A DNA stretch of 64,000 nucleotides from Paraburkholderia aromaticivorans (GCF_002278075.1 NZ_CP022989.1:3782001-3846000); one strand, 5' to 3'; shown: positions 8,756 through 18,094, numbered from the stretch's first letter. Program-made: numbers and translations. The notes: generated from the letters alone by a model not told the origin.

Positions 8756-9337
8756 ATGGCGGCAAAGAAGATTCTGTTTTTGACCGGCGACTTCGCCGAG
8801 GATTACGAAACGATGGTGCCATTCCAGGCGCTGCAGGCCGTCGGCCACGTGGTCGATGCCGTCTGTCCGAACAAGAAGGCCGGCGACCGGATCAAGACCG
8901 CGATTCACGATTTCGAAGGCGACCAGACCTACACGGAAAAACCCGGTCATCAATTCACGCTCAACGCCACCTTCGACGACGCCGATCCGCGCCAATACGA
9001 TGCGCTGGCGATTGCGGGCGGCCGCGCGCCAGAGTATCTGCGGCTCAATCACAAGGTGATCGAAGTCGTGCGGCAATTCGCTGAAGCCGGCAAGCCGATC
9101 GCCGCGATCTGTCACGCCGCGCAACTGCTGGCCGCCGCCGACGTGATCCGCGGCAAGCGCATTTCCGCCTACCCGGCGTGCGCGCCCGAAGTGAAAATGG
9201 CCGGCGGCGAATACGCGGACATTCCCGTCGACGCCGCGATCACGGACGCCAATTTCGTCACCGCGCCGGCATGGCCCGCGCATCCGGAATGGCTGCGTCA
9301 ATTCCTGGTGCTGCTCGGCACCCGTATCGAACTCTGA
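8756..9337 (+). CDS. DJ-1/PfpI-family protein
   Basis: This encodes 193 residues. The ATG at 8756 follows TTGGAGG with good spacing; the longer frame upstream is rejected. It is a glutamine-amidotransferase-like flavodoxin fold starting [19 protein letters not shown], where the Glu at about position 17 corresponds to the conserved acidic residue. The nucleophile elbow is [14 protein letters not shown] with Cys in ICHA. Family members act as glyoxalases/deglycases, proteases or chaperones; the sequence does not decide between these. No linked genes point to a substrate. Confidence 0.83.
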   Translation: MAAKKILFLTGDFAEDYETMVPFQALQAVGHVVDAVCPNKKAGDRIKTAIHDFEGDQTYTEKPGHQFTLNATFDDADPRQYDALAIAGGRAPEYLRLNHKVIEVVRQFAEAGKPIAAICHAAQLLAAADVIRGKRISAYPACAPEVKMAGGEYADIPVDAAITDANFVTAPAWPAHPEWLRQFLVLLGTRIEL

Positions 9338-9478
9338 TCCCTCGGCCTGAACCACCGGCGAGCGCATTGCCTCTTCGGCAAGCCGCGCTCGCCGAAACGC
9401 CTCGCATTTGAGACTAGTCCGATGGTTCGCAACGGAAGGCTTTCCTATAGTCGCCGGCTGACTTGGGAGTGTATTTCG

Positions 9479-9805
9479 ATGGAACTGATCGACTGGATCG
9501 TGATTCTCGCCGTCGCGTTGATGGCCATTGCCTTTTTCTGCGGACGAACGCCGGCCAACTGGTCGCGGGAGAATCGCATGCGGCGTCTCGCAGGCATGCG
9601 CATGCTGGTTCAAGCCGCGTGTTCGGTATGGGCCGCGCTGCTGATCACCGCGCGCGGCCTTTTTGCGCTGGACGGCCTGCCCGGCTTGCGTCCCACGCCC
9701 CTTCAGGTCCTGACTGGCGTCGCCGTTCTCATGGCTTGCGGCTGTTACTGGTCGATTCGCGGCACCCAGCTGCTCAAACCGCGCCGCCTCTTCACCGCGC
9801 AATGA
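9479..9805 (+). CDS. small integral membrane protein, unknown
   Basis: This encodes 108 residues starting MELIDWIVILAVALMAIAFF, with GGGAGT ahead of the ATG. Three hydrophobic segments are visible (about 5-20, 43-62 and 72-92), separated by a basic loop (NWSRENRMRRLAGMR). The stop codon abuts the stop codon of the convergent histidine kinase gene, with no bases between them. No family with known function is recognised. Confidence 0.65.
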   Translation: MELIDWIVILAVALMAIAFFCGRTPANWSRENRMRRLAGMRMLVQAACSVWAALLITARGLFALDGLPGLRPTPLQVLTGVAVLMACGCYWSIRGTQLLKPRRLFTAQ

Positions 9806-11581
9806 TTACGGCGTGCTGACGCCACGCCCGGCACCTGCTGCGACATGCGGGGCCGCGCCGCCGCCTGCGCTGCCATCGCCCCTTGCGCTGCCGCTCGTTC
9901 GATCGCGATCTTCCAGGCCCGGGCGGCCATCGCGAACGGCGTGATCACCGCCCGTTGCCGCCGGCCCCGGCGTTCCGGCAGCCAGTTGCGCGATGCGCCT
10001 CTCGGCCTCCGGCAGCGACAGATAGAACGTCGTGCCCGCGCCTTCTTTCGATTCCGCCCACACGCGTCCGCCATGCCGCTCCACCACGCGGCGCACGAGC
10101 GCGAGGCCGATGCCCTCGCCCGCCGCGACATTGCCGTGCAATCGCTGAAACGCATTGAATAGCCGCGGCAACGCAACCGCGGGAATACCGAGCCCGTTGT
10201 CCCTCACATAGAAAATCCGCAGCGAATGCACACCCGGCGGCGCCGGCGTCGTACCGATCTCGATCCTGCCCTCGCGTGACGGATCGAGGTAATTCACCGC
10301 GTTGCCGATCAGGTTCGCGAACACCTGCTCCAGCGCGGTGGGGTCGCCCCACACCGCGGGCAATTCGTGCACGTCGACGCGCGCGCGCCGCGCCCGGATC
10401 GAGCCTTGCATCGCATCGATCACGCGCGGCACGATATCGCGCACCTCGACTTTCTGTTGCCGGTACTCCACCCGGCCGACGCGCGACAGCCGCAACAGCG
10501 CGTCGATGATGTGCGAGGCACGCAGCACCGCCGTCTGCAGATAGTGGAGCGCTTCGCCGATATCCTCGTCGATCACCCGTTCGATGCGCTGCCGCGTCTC
10601 GGCCGCGAGCGACGACTCGCGCACCGCGACGCGCAGCTCGTCGCACGCGCGGATCAGTTCCTTCGAAAAGCCTTGCAGGTTCACGAGCGGCGCGCGCAGA
10701 TCGTGCGACACGCTGTAAATGAACATCTCGTTTTCCTGGGTCTGCTGGCGCAGGGTCTCGTTGATCCGCGCGAGTTCGCCGGTGCGCCGCGCCAGGTCGG
10801 CCCGGAAGCGGGCCTGGATGCGCTCGGCTTCGAGCAGGCGGCGGCTGGTCTCGCGCAAGGTCAGATCGAGGCGCGCGATTTCGTCGTGCCCCGAGCCGAT
10901 CGGCGCCAGCGGTTCGTTGCCCGCGAGACGCCCGGCGTTGTCCGCGAGCAGCGCGAGCCGGCCGCGCACGCCGCGCGTGAACAACCAGACGGCCAGCGCG
11001 ACGAACAGCAGGGAGCCGAACACGGCCGCGACCACGAGGGTCTGCTGCCGCTCGCGCGCAGCGTCGGCGGCACTCGAACGCAGCGTGTCGAGCCGCCGCT
11101 CTTCAGCCTGGAACGCGGCGAGTTGCTGGCGAAACCGGTCGAGCACATCGGTCGAGGCGAGCTCGCGCAATCGCGTCAGCACGTCGCGCCGCCGGCCGGA
11201 ATGCAGCATGTCCTGAATGCGATCCGACCATTGCCGGTAGGCTTGCACAGACTGACGCACCTGAGCCACGCGTTCGACCTGGGCGGGATTGTCGGCGACC
11301 AGTTCGGCCAGTTGATCGATGCGCCGGTCCACGTCCATCCACACCGTCACCGGCGTCGCGAAACGGGTGTCGTTGGCGAGCACCGCGCCGCGCAGCGCCA
11401 CGGACTCGCCCAGCACCGGCTCGAGAATCGCGGTGGTCTGACGCAGCACGTCTTCGCTATGAATCGCCCAGCGCTCCGCGAGCGTCGCGTCCGACTGTGC
11501 CATGACCAGCCCGGAGAGCAGCGCCAGTTCGAAGACGGCCGGAATCGCGATCAGCAACAGGCCTTTAGTGGTCAGTCTCAT
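9806..11581 (-). CDS. sensor histidine kinase with CHASE3-type sensor region, orphan
   Basis: This encodes 591 residues. The order is: membrane segment 1 (about 8-28), periplasmic CHASE3-like helical domain (about 30-178), membrane segment 2 (about 181-203) and a HAMP-like linker. Next come a short coiled coil, the HisKA domain with phospho-acceptor His293 in SVSHDLRAPL, and the HATPase with N box NLIGNAVNYLDP, G1 DNGLGIP and G2 EGIGLALV. A Gly/Ala/Asp-rich tail follows. It autophosphorylates and passes phosphate to a response regulator, but none is encoded nearby. The C-terminal 60 residues are low complexity. Confidence 0.9.
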   Translation of the reverse strand: MRLTTKGLLLIAIPAVFELALLSGLVMAQSDATLAERWAIHSEDVLRQTTAILEPVLGESVALRGAVLANDTRFATPVTVWMDVDRRIDQLAELVADNPAQVERVAQVRQSVQAYRQWSDRIQDMLHSGRRRDVLTRLRELASTDVLDRFRQQLAAFQAEERRLDTLRSSAADAARERQQTLVVAAVFGSLLFVALAVWLFTRGVRGRLALLADNAGRLAGNEPLAPIGSGHDEIARLDLTLRETSRRLLEAERIQARFRADLARRTGELARINETLRQQTQENEMFIYSVSHDLRAPLVNLQGFSKELIRACDELRVAVRESSLAAETRQRIERVIDEDIGEALHYLQTAVLRASHIIDALLRLSRVGRVEYRQQKVEVRDIVPRVIDAMQGSIRARRARVDVHELPAVWGDPTALEQVFANLIGNAVNYLDPSREGRIEIGTTPAPPGVHSLRIFYVRDNGLGIPAVALPRLFNAFQRLHGNVAAGEGIGLALVRRVVERHGGRVWAESKEGAGTTFYLSLPEAERRIAQLAAGTPGPAATGGDHAVRDGRPGLEDRDRTSGSARGDGSAGGGAAPHVAAGAGRGVSTP

Positions 11582-11820
11582 GCGTGCGCATTGGAGGTCG
11601 GTGGCCGGCGGATCACGCTCGGGGTCGGCACATTATGTCGGCGATTGTGCTGGAAGACAAAGAGGGCCCGCAAAGGCGAGGCCCTCGCCGACAAGCGGCG
11701 CACCGAGTGACGCTCAGCCGTCAGCGTTTTGAATTAAACGTAACGCAAATCGAATATTTCGCCCGATTTTGGGTCCGTGGGTTGGCAATTCTCGCGTTAT
11801 GCACATTAATTGTGCCCTCA

Positions 11821-11839
11821 TGCGCCATCAGAGGGTGCA
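11821..11839. promoter_or_regulatory. possible NtrC-type enhancer site
   Basis: TGCGCCATCAGAGGGTGCA is an inverted repeat resembling the NtrC half-sites TGCACC/GGTGCA. Its spacer is two bases longer than the canonical 17-base site. It lies about 90 bases upstream of the GG of the sigma-54 element, a normal enhancer distance. The call is tentative. Confidence 0.35.
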
Positions 11840-11926
11840 GACAAGTCTCGGCAGCGCCGAACAGGCGCACAGGCGATCCCATCCCGGTGCCGAATTGCAC
11901 CGGTTCGACGCGCTTCGGCACAAATT

Positions 11927-11942
11927 TGGCCCGCTTCTTGCA
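11927..11942 (+). promoter_or_regulatory. sigma-54 (-24/-12) promoter for amt
   Basis: TTGGCCCGCTTCTTGCA has the invariant GG (11928-11929) and GC (11940-11941) separated by exactly ten bases, with the TTGCA form of the -12 element. It lies 39 bases upstream of the transporter start codon. Nitrogen-regulated sigma-54 control of amt genes is well established, so sequence and context agree. Confidence 0.7.
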
Positions 11943-11980
11943 TTCACTGCCCGCTTTTTTGGCCTAAGCAGGATTCATCG

Positions 11981-13168
11981 ATGGAAAGTCTGAAAACCGG
12001 CACCGACACCCTTTTTCTTTTGCTCGGCGCCGCAATGGTGCTCGCCATGCACGCAGGGTTCGCCTTTCTCGAACTCGGCACCGTGCGCAAAAAGAATCAG
12101 GTCAACGCACTGGTCAAAATTCTGGTGGATTTCTCGGTCTCGACGATCGCGTACTTCTTCATCGGCTACGCCATCGCGTACGGCGTGCAGTTCTTCGGCA
12201 GCGCCGAGTCGCTGGCGGCGCACAACGGCTTTGCGCTGGTGCGCTTCTTCTTCCTGCTGACCTTCGCCGCCGCCATTCCGGCGATCGTCTCGGGCGGCAT
12301 CGCCGAGCGCTCGAAATTCAATCCGCAACTCTTCGCGACCTTCGTGCTGGTCGGCTTCATCTACCCGTTCTTCGAAGGGATCGCCTGGAACGGCCGCTTC
12401 GGCATCCAGAACTGGCTCGCCCAGGTGTTCGGCGCGCAGTTCCACGACTTCGCCGGCTCGGTCGTCGTGCATGCGTTCGGCGGCTGGGTCGCCCTGCCCG
12501 CGGTGCTGTTGCTGGGCGCGCGCCACGGCCGCTATCACCGTGACGGCGGTATCGCCGCGCATCCGCCGTCGAACATTCCGTTCCTCGCGTTGGGCGCCTG
12601 GGTGCTGGCGGTCGGCTGGTTCGGCTTTAACGTGATGAGCGCGCAGACCGTCGACAAGATCAGCGGCCTCGTCGCCGTCAATTCGCTGATGGCGATGGTG
12701 GGCGGCACGCTGACCGCCTGGCTCGCCGGTCGCAACGACCCCGGCTTCACCTATAACGGCCCGCTGGCCGGACTGGTGGCGGTCTGCGCCGGCTCCGACA
12801 TCATGCATCCGCTCGGCGCGCTGGTGACGGGCGGTATCGCCGGTGTGCTGTTCGTTTACATGTTCACCTGCGTGCAGAACCGCTGGCGCATCGACGACGT
12901 GCTGGGCGTGTGGCCCTTGCACGGCCTGTGCGGCGCGTGGGGTGGCCTCGCGGCCGGCATTTTCGGCTTGCGCGCGCTCGGCGGCATGGGTGGCGTGTCG
13001 TTCGGCGCGCAACTGGTTGGCACGCTGGGCGGGATCGTGGTGGCGACGCTCGGCGGCACCCTCGTGTACGGCGCGATCCGGTTGACCGTGGGCCTCCGGC
13101 TCGACCAGGAAGACGAGTACAACGGCGCCGACCTGTCGATCCACAAGATTTCGGCGACGTCCGAGTGA
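11981..13168 (+). CDS. amt: ammonium transporter (Amt/MEP/Rh family)
   Basis: This encodes 395 residues from ATG 11981 ([20 protein letters not shown]). Eleven hydrophobic segments fit the Amt fold. The paired pore histidines are visible in [14 protein letters not shown] and in [14 protein letters not shown]. Phe residues of the periplasmic gate are present in the early helices. Unlike AmtB precursors, the N-terminus shows no obvious cleaved signal but runs directly into the first helix. It conducts ammonium/ammonia across the inner membrane. No glnK gene is adjacent, so PII partnership would be in trans. The sigma-54-type promoter upstream indicates nitrogen-starvation control. Confidence 0.93.
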   Translation: MESLKTGTDTLFLLLGAAMVLAMHAGFAFLELGTVRKKNQVNALVKILVDFSVSTIAYFFIGYAIAYGVQFFGSAESLAAHNGFALVRFFFLLTFAAAIPAIVSGGIAERSKFNPQLFATFVLVGFIYPFFEGIAWNGRFGIQNWLAQVFGAQFHDFAGSVVVHAFGGWVALPAVLLLGARHGRYHRDGGIAAHPPSNIPFLALGAWVLAVGWFGFNVMSAQTVDKISGLVAVNSLMAMVGGTLTAWLAGRNDPGFTYNGPLAGLVAVCAGSDIMHPLGALVTGGIAGVLFVYMFTCVQNRWRIDDVLGVWPLHGLCGAWGGLAAGIFGLRALGGMGGVSFGAQLVGTLGGIVVATLGGTLVYGAIRLTVGLRLDQEDEYNGADLSIHKISATSE

Positions 13169-13363
13169 GCATGCTTCGGCGGCCGCCGCGGAACACATGA
13201 GTGGGCGCGTGAGGCCGCGCAGGAGCGCATGCAAGAATCCCGATCCGATCGTTGCGCTGCGTCGACCGACACGCCGGCTACGCGCGCCCAGCGCCGGCCG
13301 GCGTCCTCTGCGCGCCCCGCGCCGAACTGTCCCCACATGCATTCGCGGTGTTAGACTCCAGCG
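13169..13363. other. intergenic, nothing recognised before riboswitch
   Basis: This is the GC-rich region between the amt stop codon and the fluoride riboswitch. It should hold the amt terminator and the crcB promoter, but no clear element was identified. Confidence 0.35.
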
Positions 13364-13412
13364 CTGGAGATGGCATTCTCCGTTAACCGCCCTCGGGGCT
13401 GATGATGCCTGC
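13364..13412 (+). promoter_or_regulatory. fluoride riboswitch (crcB motif)
   Basis: The segment shows the crcB-motif signature: GGAGATGGCATTCTCC at 13366-13381, an ACCGCCC...GGGC short hairpin at 13386-13399, and GCTGATGATGCCT at 13398-13410. GGCAT (13372-13376) can pair with ATGCC (13405-13409), as the P1 stem does in this class. It lies 82 bases upstream of crcB, the family's characteristic target. Fluoride binding normally turns expression on. Confidence 0.88.
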
Positions 13413-13493
13413 TTCGCCCGGATGATTGCGGACGCGGGGTCGTGCGCCACACTCAGCCCGGTTTGTCGACACTCCAGTTCTGCCAGGCCTCCC

Positions 13494-13874
13494 ATGTATT
13501 TGTCCATTCTCGCTGTCGGCATCGGCGGCGCGCTCGGTTCGTTGTTTCGCTGGTTTCTGGGCATCCGCCTGAACGGCCTGTTCAGCGGCTTGCCGCTCGG
13601 CACTTTCGCCGCCAACGTCATTGCCGGCTACGTCATCGGTGTCGCCGTCGCGGGGTTTGCGCGGGCGCCGCAGATCGCGCCGGAATGGCGGCTCTTCGTC
13701 ATTACCGGCTTGATGGGCGGTCTGTCGACTTTCTCGACGTTTTCAGCGGAAGTGGTGCAGCGGCTACAGGACGGCCGGCTCGGCTGGGCCGCGGGCGAGA
13801 TCGTGATTCACGTGGGCGCGTCGCTCGTCATGACCATTCTGGGCATCGCAACCGTATCGCTGCTGTCACGCTGA
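13494..13874 (+). CDS. crcB: fluoride exporter CrcB/Fluc
   Basis: This encodes 126 residues from the ATG at 13494. A longer frame upstream runs through the riboswitch and is rejected. Four membrane segments are present. The family motifs are [13 protein letters not shown] (N-terminal Gly and Arg), the polar-track Asn in [10 protein letters not shown], and the central [13 protein letters not shown] with the Phe-box and Na+-site region. Fluc proteins form dual-topology dimers that export fluoride through the inner membrane. The fluoride riboswitch just upstream gives independent support for function and regulation. Confidence 0.95.
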   Translation: MYLSILAVGIGGALGSLFRWFLGIRLNGLFSGLPLGTFAANVIAGYVIGVAVAGFARAPQIAPEWRLFVITGLMGGLSTFSTFSAEVVQRLQDGRLGWAAGEIVIHVGASLVMTILGIATVSLLSR

Positions 13875-13913
13875 AAGCGCGGCGGGCGGCTGATGCCGAC
13901 CACGCTTAGCCCG

Positions 13914-14864
13914 TCAGGCATGTCCCTGGCGTCGCAACACGACACGATTCCTGCCGGCGCGCTTTGCCGTGTAGAGCGCGCGGTCCGCGCGCTCGAGCGC
14001 CATATTGATGTCGTCGGTCAACTCCACGCCGCACACGCCCGACGAAAACGAGTAGCCGATCAGAACCTCCGCGCCGATCGCCACGCGCCGCCCCGTCAGA
14101 CTGCAGCGGATCCGTTCGACCGCCGCCGCGGCCTCGTCGACCGAGGTGCCCGGAAACACCAACAGGAACTCCTCTCCGCCGATTCGCCCGATCAGATCCG
14201 ATTGCCGCATCGCCTTGCGGCTCAGTTCGGCAAAGTCGCGCAGCACGGCGTCGCCGGCCGCGTGCCCGTAGATGTCGTTGATGCTCTTGAAATGATCGAG
14301 GTCGACCAGCGCGACGGTGAGCGGCACGGCGGCGTGCGCGAACGCCGAAATCGCCAGTTCCAGATAGGACAAGGAGTGCCGCCGGTTGGCGAGACCCGTC
14401 AGCGCGTCGGTGCGCGCCTCCTGAATGGCGCGGTCGCGTGAGGCGATCAGCGCCTGTTCGCCGTGGCGCAAGGTCGAAATTTCCGTGCCGATCACGACGA
14501 GCCAGCCGGAGTCGAGCAGCGTCTCGGTCATCCAGAACCAGCGTCCGTCGACGAGATCGGTGGCGAAATGGCGCTGGCCGGGCTCGCCGCGCCGCCGCGC
14601 CTGGGTCTCGGCAATGAATTCCAGCGCGTCGCCGCGGTCGATGCGCGCGCCGCAGTGTCTAAGCACGCCGTGCAGAATGACGTCGGCAAAGGTCATCTCG
14701 CGTCCGGCTTCGTCGAGCTGAAAGGCCGCCCTGAAGGTACTATTCGCAAAGTCGAGGCGGTCCGCCGGATCGTACAGGCCCACGAGGATATGCGGACCCT
14801 CCAGCGCAGCGAACAGCGCCTGCAAACCGGCGGCGTTGCCGGGAAGGTCCAGAATCGATTTCAT
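13914..14864 (-). CDS. PAS-GGDEF diguanylate cyclase
   Basis: This encodes 316 residues. An N-terminal PAS-like sensor (about 10-135, HILVGLYDPADRLDFANSTF) is followed by a short linker helix. The GGDEF domain (about 150-310) has an intact active site RIGGEEFLLVF. Five residues upstream is RQSD, which fits the RxxD inhibitory I-site, so product inhibition by c-di-GMP is predicted. It should synthesise c-di-GMP from two GTP in the cytosol; no membrane segment is seen. It is monocistronic, lying downstream of a terminator for a separate minus-strand transcript. Confidence 0.92.
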   Translation of the reverse strand: MKSILDLPGNAAGLQALFAALEGPHILVGLYDPADRLDFANSTFRAAFQLDEAGREMTFADVILHGVLRHCGARIDRGDALEFIAETQARRRGEPGQRHFATDLVDGRWFWMTETLLDSGWLVVIGTEISTLRHGEQALIASRDRAIQEARTDALTGLANRRHSLSYLELAISAFAHAAVPLTVALVDLDHFKSINDIYGHAAGDAVLRDFAELSRKAMRQSDLIGRIGGEEFLLVFPGTSVDEAAAAVERIRCSLTGRRVAIGAEVLIGYSFSSGVCGVELTDDINMALERADRALYTAKRAGRNRVVLRRQGHA

Positions 14865-15044
14865 GTCTCGTGTTTTGTGCGCAATTCAGAAAAAAATAGC
14901 ACGGAACATGCCGCGTTCGAATGGAATTTTCACGTTGTTAGTCTGAGGATTGCGGTTTGCGTCGTATGAATAGCGATACGCGCCTGGTGCGGTGGATAGC
15001 GCAATGAGATCTGACACGCGCGAGACGGTTTAACGAGCGGGCGA

Positions 15045-15276
15045 AAAAAAAGGCGTCACGTTGCCGTGACGCCTTAAAAAGTTCTAGCCATTCCGAGGGC
15101 CGTGCTAGAACCTGAGAGACGGTATTCGAAAGTTTTGCCTGCGATGCGGCGCCTTGAAGGCGCGCGGCATGGACTGTTACGGTGGACTGAGAGAAGACAC
15201 TCGACCAGACATGCTGCGGACCACGGCCGGTTCGAAACTTCAAAATGCAGAACCTGAAACCGTCTTTCGAAATAGG
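15045..15276 (-). ncRNA. candidate structured small RNA ending at a strong terminator
   Basis: A strong minus-strand terminator (15051-15074) ends a transcript that contains no convincing protein. Just before it in the transcript is a second perfect hairpin, GTTCTAGC/GCTAGAAC (15081-15088 with 15104-15111). Upstream, TTGACT (complement of 15305-15310) followed after about 17 bases by an A/T-rich -10-like block (near 15282-15287) could start an RNA near 15276, about 230 nt long. Open frames across it read through the terminator and look random. The start is uncertain; the terminator is clear. Confidence 0.4.
15051..15074 (-). terminator. rho-independent terminator (minus strand)
   Basis: A perfect 10-bp stem (AGGCGTCACG / CGTGACGCCT) has a 4-base loop. 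On the minus strand it is followed by a run of seven or eight U (complement of the A-run at 15043-15051). On the plus strand there is no U-tract. It terminates whatever is transcribed from about 15.1-15.4 kb before the cyclase gene. Confidence 0.85.
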
Positions 15277-15479
15277 ATTCCATTTTTTATGGTTATGCTG
15301 ACTAAGTCAAGCAAAATCTAAAGAGGCCTCATTCGTTGCGGCAAAATGTTCCGATACAATGAATCTTCTTATGGAAAATCACCTCCATGCCCCACTTTGG
15401 GGCCAGCCGCGGCACCGTGAGAGAGGCTTTCCAGTGCGGCTGAATACAAAAAACTGAAATAAAGTTCCAAAAAATTGCC

Positions 15480-16316
15480 ATGATCCGACCCACGCCCTCC
15501 CGAACCGCAACTGAGCCCGCCAAAGATAGAGACGGCTCCGGCGAGGAAGTGACCGCCCTCGCGCGCGGTCTGACCGTGCTGCGCTCCGTCGCCGCCGCCG
15601 ACGCGCCGCTTAGCAACCGTGAGCTGACCGAACTGACCGGCATTCCCAAGCCGACCGTTTCGCGGATCACCGCCACGCTGGTGGGCGCGGGTTTCCTGTT
15701 CCGTCTGCCCGACAGCGAACGTTTTGTACTGACCTCGTCGGTGCTGGAGTTGAGCAACGGTTTTCTGCGCAATTTCGACATTCGCGCCCGCGCGCGGCCG
15801 TTCCTGATCGAACTCGCGGAACGCACCGCATTGTCCGTGCATCTGGCCGTGCGCGACCGCCTCGATATGGTGGTGATCGACGCGATCCGGCCGCGCTCGG
15901 CGGTGCTGGTGTCGCGCCTCGAAATCGGCTCGCGCATGAATCTGTGCCGCACGGCCATCGGCCGCGCCTATCTGGCCGCGCTGGAAGCGCCGGAACGGGA
16001 AAAATTGCTGATCGGCCTGCAGGCCGCCGAAGGCGACGACTGGGGCCATGTCGGCAGCCGGCTCGAGAGTTCATTGCAGGAAACCATCGAGCGCGGCTTC
16101 GCGATCGCCACGGGCGAATGGTACGACGGCCTGAACGCGATCGCGCTGGGCTTCACCGGCCCGTCGGGCGAGCGCTACGCGGTCAATTGCGGCGGCTCCG
16201 CGGATCAATGCCCGCGCGACTGGCTGATCACGCGCGCCGCGCCCGCCCTGCTCGAGTGCGTGGCCAACATCATGCTGGAAATCGGCGGCACGCCCGGGCG
16301 CCGTCTCGACACCTGA
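15480..16316 (+). CDS. IclR-family transcriptional regulator
   Basis: This encodes 278 residues. The N-terminal winged helix (about 22-85) has LARGLTVLRSV and the recognition region LTGIPKPTVSRITATLVGAG. The C-terminal IclR effector domain (about 95-265) has LSVHLAVRDRLDMVVIDAI and RTAIGRAYLA. IclR proteins are cytosolic regulators of aromatic or small-acid catabolism, often of divergent or adjacent operons. No adjacent catabolic operon is present here, so the target is unknown. Confidence 0.9.
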   Translation: MIRPTPSRTATEPAKDRDGSGEEVTALARGLTVLRSVAAADAPLSNRELTELTGIPKPTVSRITATLVGAGFLFRLPDSERFVLTSSVLELSNGFLRNFDIRARARPFLIELAERTALSVHLAVRDRLDMVVIDAIRPRSAVLVSRLEIGSRMNLCRTAIGRAYLAALEAPEREKLLIGLQAAEGDDWGHVGSRLESSLQETIERGFAIATGEWYDGLNAIALGFTGPSGERYAVNCGGSADQCPRDWLITRAAPALLECVANIMLEIGGTPGRRLDT

Positions 16317-16678
16317 GGCAACCCACGGCTCGCCGGTCGGCGGCCATGGCCATGGCAACCCATCCTGTAACCTTCGTAATCAAAAGAAAAATACGCGGGT
16401 GGACTGTTGCAGAGCCCGCGACGTAGGATCATGCCTTCCCGTCGCGGGAGGCACGTCCGGCTTGCCGTCTTCCTTTTCGATGACGTTGCGCCCGCCTGCC
16501 AGGATGCCGCCTTGCGTTACCATCCTTGTCCCGCGTCTTCGGTAGCATCGCGCTGAACGAGCGCGGCGCACGCGTTGTCGAAACCGCCTGCCGTGCCGCT
16601 CGCGCCGCTGCGCCGAAATGTCGAAACGGCACGAACGCGCGAGCGGCCCACATCCAAGCCAGTCACCTGACCGAACCG
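16317..16678. other. intergenic region before mdtABC
   Basis: About 360 bases precede mdtA. It should hold the mdt promoter. The sequence around 16370-16400 is AT-richer (TTCGTAATCAAAAGAAAAAT) and is the likeliest promoter location. The mdtA frame extends upstream to 16526 but is Arg/Ala-rich there. No RNA or repeat was recognised. Confidence 0.4.
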
Positions 16679-18076
16679 ATGGACGAACAACAAAAGCATT
16701 CGGAAACCCCACGCCCCATCCCTCCGGCATCCCAACCGTCTTCCAGCGGCGGCCCGGCCGGCGCGCCGAACGGCGCGCGAGGCAGGGTGAAGCGGCACCG
16801 CGGACGCAATCTCGCCTTGATCGTCGCCGCGCTCGCCGTCCTCGGGTTCGGGCTGTGGCGCTGGCATCCGTGGGGCGGTCCCGGCGGCGGCGCAAGCGCC
16901 GCGAGCGGCGGGGGGCCCGGTCGCGGCGGGCCCGGCGGCATGGCCAATCTGGCGCAACCGGTTCATGTGGCGACCGCCACGCAGGGTGAAATGCCGGTGG
17001 TGCTGACCGCGCTCGGCACGGTCACGCCGCTCGCCAACGTCACGGTGCTGCCGCAGTTGAGCGGCACGCTGCAGGACGTGTATTTCAAGGAAGGCCAGAT
17101 GGTCAAAAAGGGCGACGTGCTGGCCCAGATCGACCCGCGCCCCTATCAGATCTCGCTCGATAACGCGCAAGGCACGCTGGCGCGCGACGAGGCGCTGCTG
17201 CAAACCGCCCGCCTCGACCTGAAGCGTTATCAGACGCTGCTCTCGCAAGACTCGATCGCCAGCCAGCAGGTCGATACGCAGGCTTCGCTGGTGCGGCAAT
17301 ACGAAGGCACGGTGAAGTCCGACAAGGCCAACATCGACACCTTCAAGCTCGACCTCGTCTATGCGCGCATCACCGCGCCCGTGTCGGGCCGCGTGGGTCT
17401 GCGCCAGGTCGATCCGGGCAACTACGTGACGCCGAGCCTGACCAACGGCATCGTCGTGATCACGCAGTTGCAGCCGATCAGCGTGATCTTCACCACCTCC
17501 GAAGACAACCTGCAGCAGATCATCCAGCAGACCCAGGCGGGCGCGAAGCTGTCCGTCACCGCGTATGACCGCAGCAACACCACGTCGCTCGAAGGCGGCA
17601 CGCTCGAAACGCTGGACAACCAGATCGACACCACCACCGGCACGGTCAAGCTGCGCGCGATCTTCCAGAACAGCAAGAACCTGCTGTTTCCGAATCAGTT
17701 CGTGAATGCGCGCCTGCTGGTCGATACGATCAAGGACGCCGTGATCGTGCCGACGCCGGCCGTGCTCAACGGCTCGATGGGGTCGTTCGTCTACGTCGTG
17801 AAGCCGGACAACACCGTGACCGTGCGGCCGGTCAAGATCGGCCCCGTGGATGGCGAGCGCACCAGCATCAAAACCGGCCTGGCGGTCGGCGAGCGCGTCG
17901 TGATCGACGGTTCGGACCGCCTCAAGGAAGGCGCGAAAATCACGATCCCGGCCGGCAAGCCCCGTGGTGCCTCAGGTGCATCAGGCGCCTCCGGTGCGCA
18001 TGGCGCGGGCGCGGCGTCGGGCGCCTCCGGCACGCACGGGCATCATGGCAAACACGCGGCGCAAGCCTCGCAATAA
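16679..18076 (+). CDS. mdtA: RND efflux periplasmic adaptor (MdtA-like)
   Basis: This encodes 465 residues from the ATG at 16679. A cytoplasmic Pro/Ser-rich start is followed by a membrane anchor (NLALIVAALAVLGFGLW, about 41-57), a Gly/Ala-rich linker and the adaptor domains. The biotinyl-lipoyl halves are recognisable (SGTLQDVYFKEGQMVKKGDV, LVYARITAPVSGRVGLRQVD), with a coiled-coil hairpin between them. Beta-barrel and membrane-proximal domains follow (LLFPNQFVNARLLVDT). The tail is an SGA/His-rich repeat (GASGASGAHG). It links the inner-membrane pump to an outer-membrane channel. It begins the mdtABC operon. Confidence 0.92.
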   Translation: MDEQQKHSETPRPIPPASQPSSSGGPAGAPNGARGRVKRHRGRNLALIVAALAVLGFGLWRWHPWGGPGGGASAASGGGPGRGGPGGMANLAQPVHVATATQGEMPVVLTALGTVTPLANVTVLPQLSGTLQDVYFKEGQMVKKGDVLAQIDPRPYQISLDNAQGTLARDEALLQTARLDLKRYQTLLSQDSIASQQVDTQASLVRQYEGTVKSDKANIDTFKLDLVYARITAPVSGRVGLRQVDPGNYVTPSLTNGIVVITQLQPISVIFTTSEDNLQQIIQQTQAGAKLSVTAYDRSNTTSLEGGTLETLDNQIDTTTGTVKLRAIFQNSKNLLFPNQFVNARLLVDTIKDAVIVPTPAVLNGSMGSFVYVVKPDNTVTVRPVKIGPVDGERTSIKTGLAVGERVVIDGSDRLKEGAKITIPAGKPRGASGASGASGAHGAGAASGASGTHGHHGKHAAQASQ

Positions 18077-18094
18077 AGGCACGGCACCTGTCGC

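Larger units (their letters stand above)
11582..11980. other. intergenic region with amt regulatory sites
   Basis: About 400 bases lie between divergent genes. The half nearest the ammonium transporter is AT-richer and holds the sigma-54-type promoter and a possible enhancer described separately. A GC-rich inverted repeat (GAGGGCC at 11662 / GGCCCTC at 11680) lies on the kinase side without a U-tract. Small open frames here look like shadows. Confidence 0.4.

Noticed and set aside
14938..15283. Two minus-strand frames (69 and 101 codons) between the cyclase and IclR genes
   Set aside because: One runs through the perfect terminator, neither has a family motif or a ribosome site, and hairpins dominate the region; a small RNA is more plausible.
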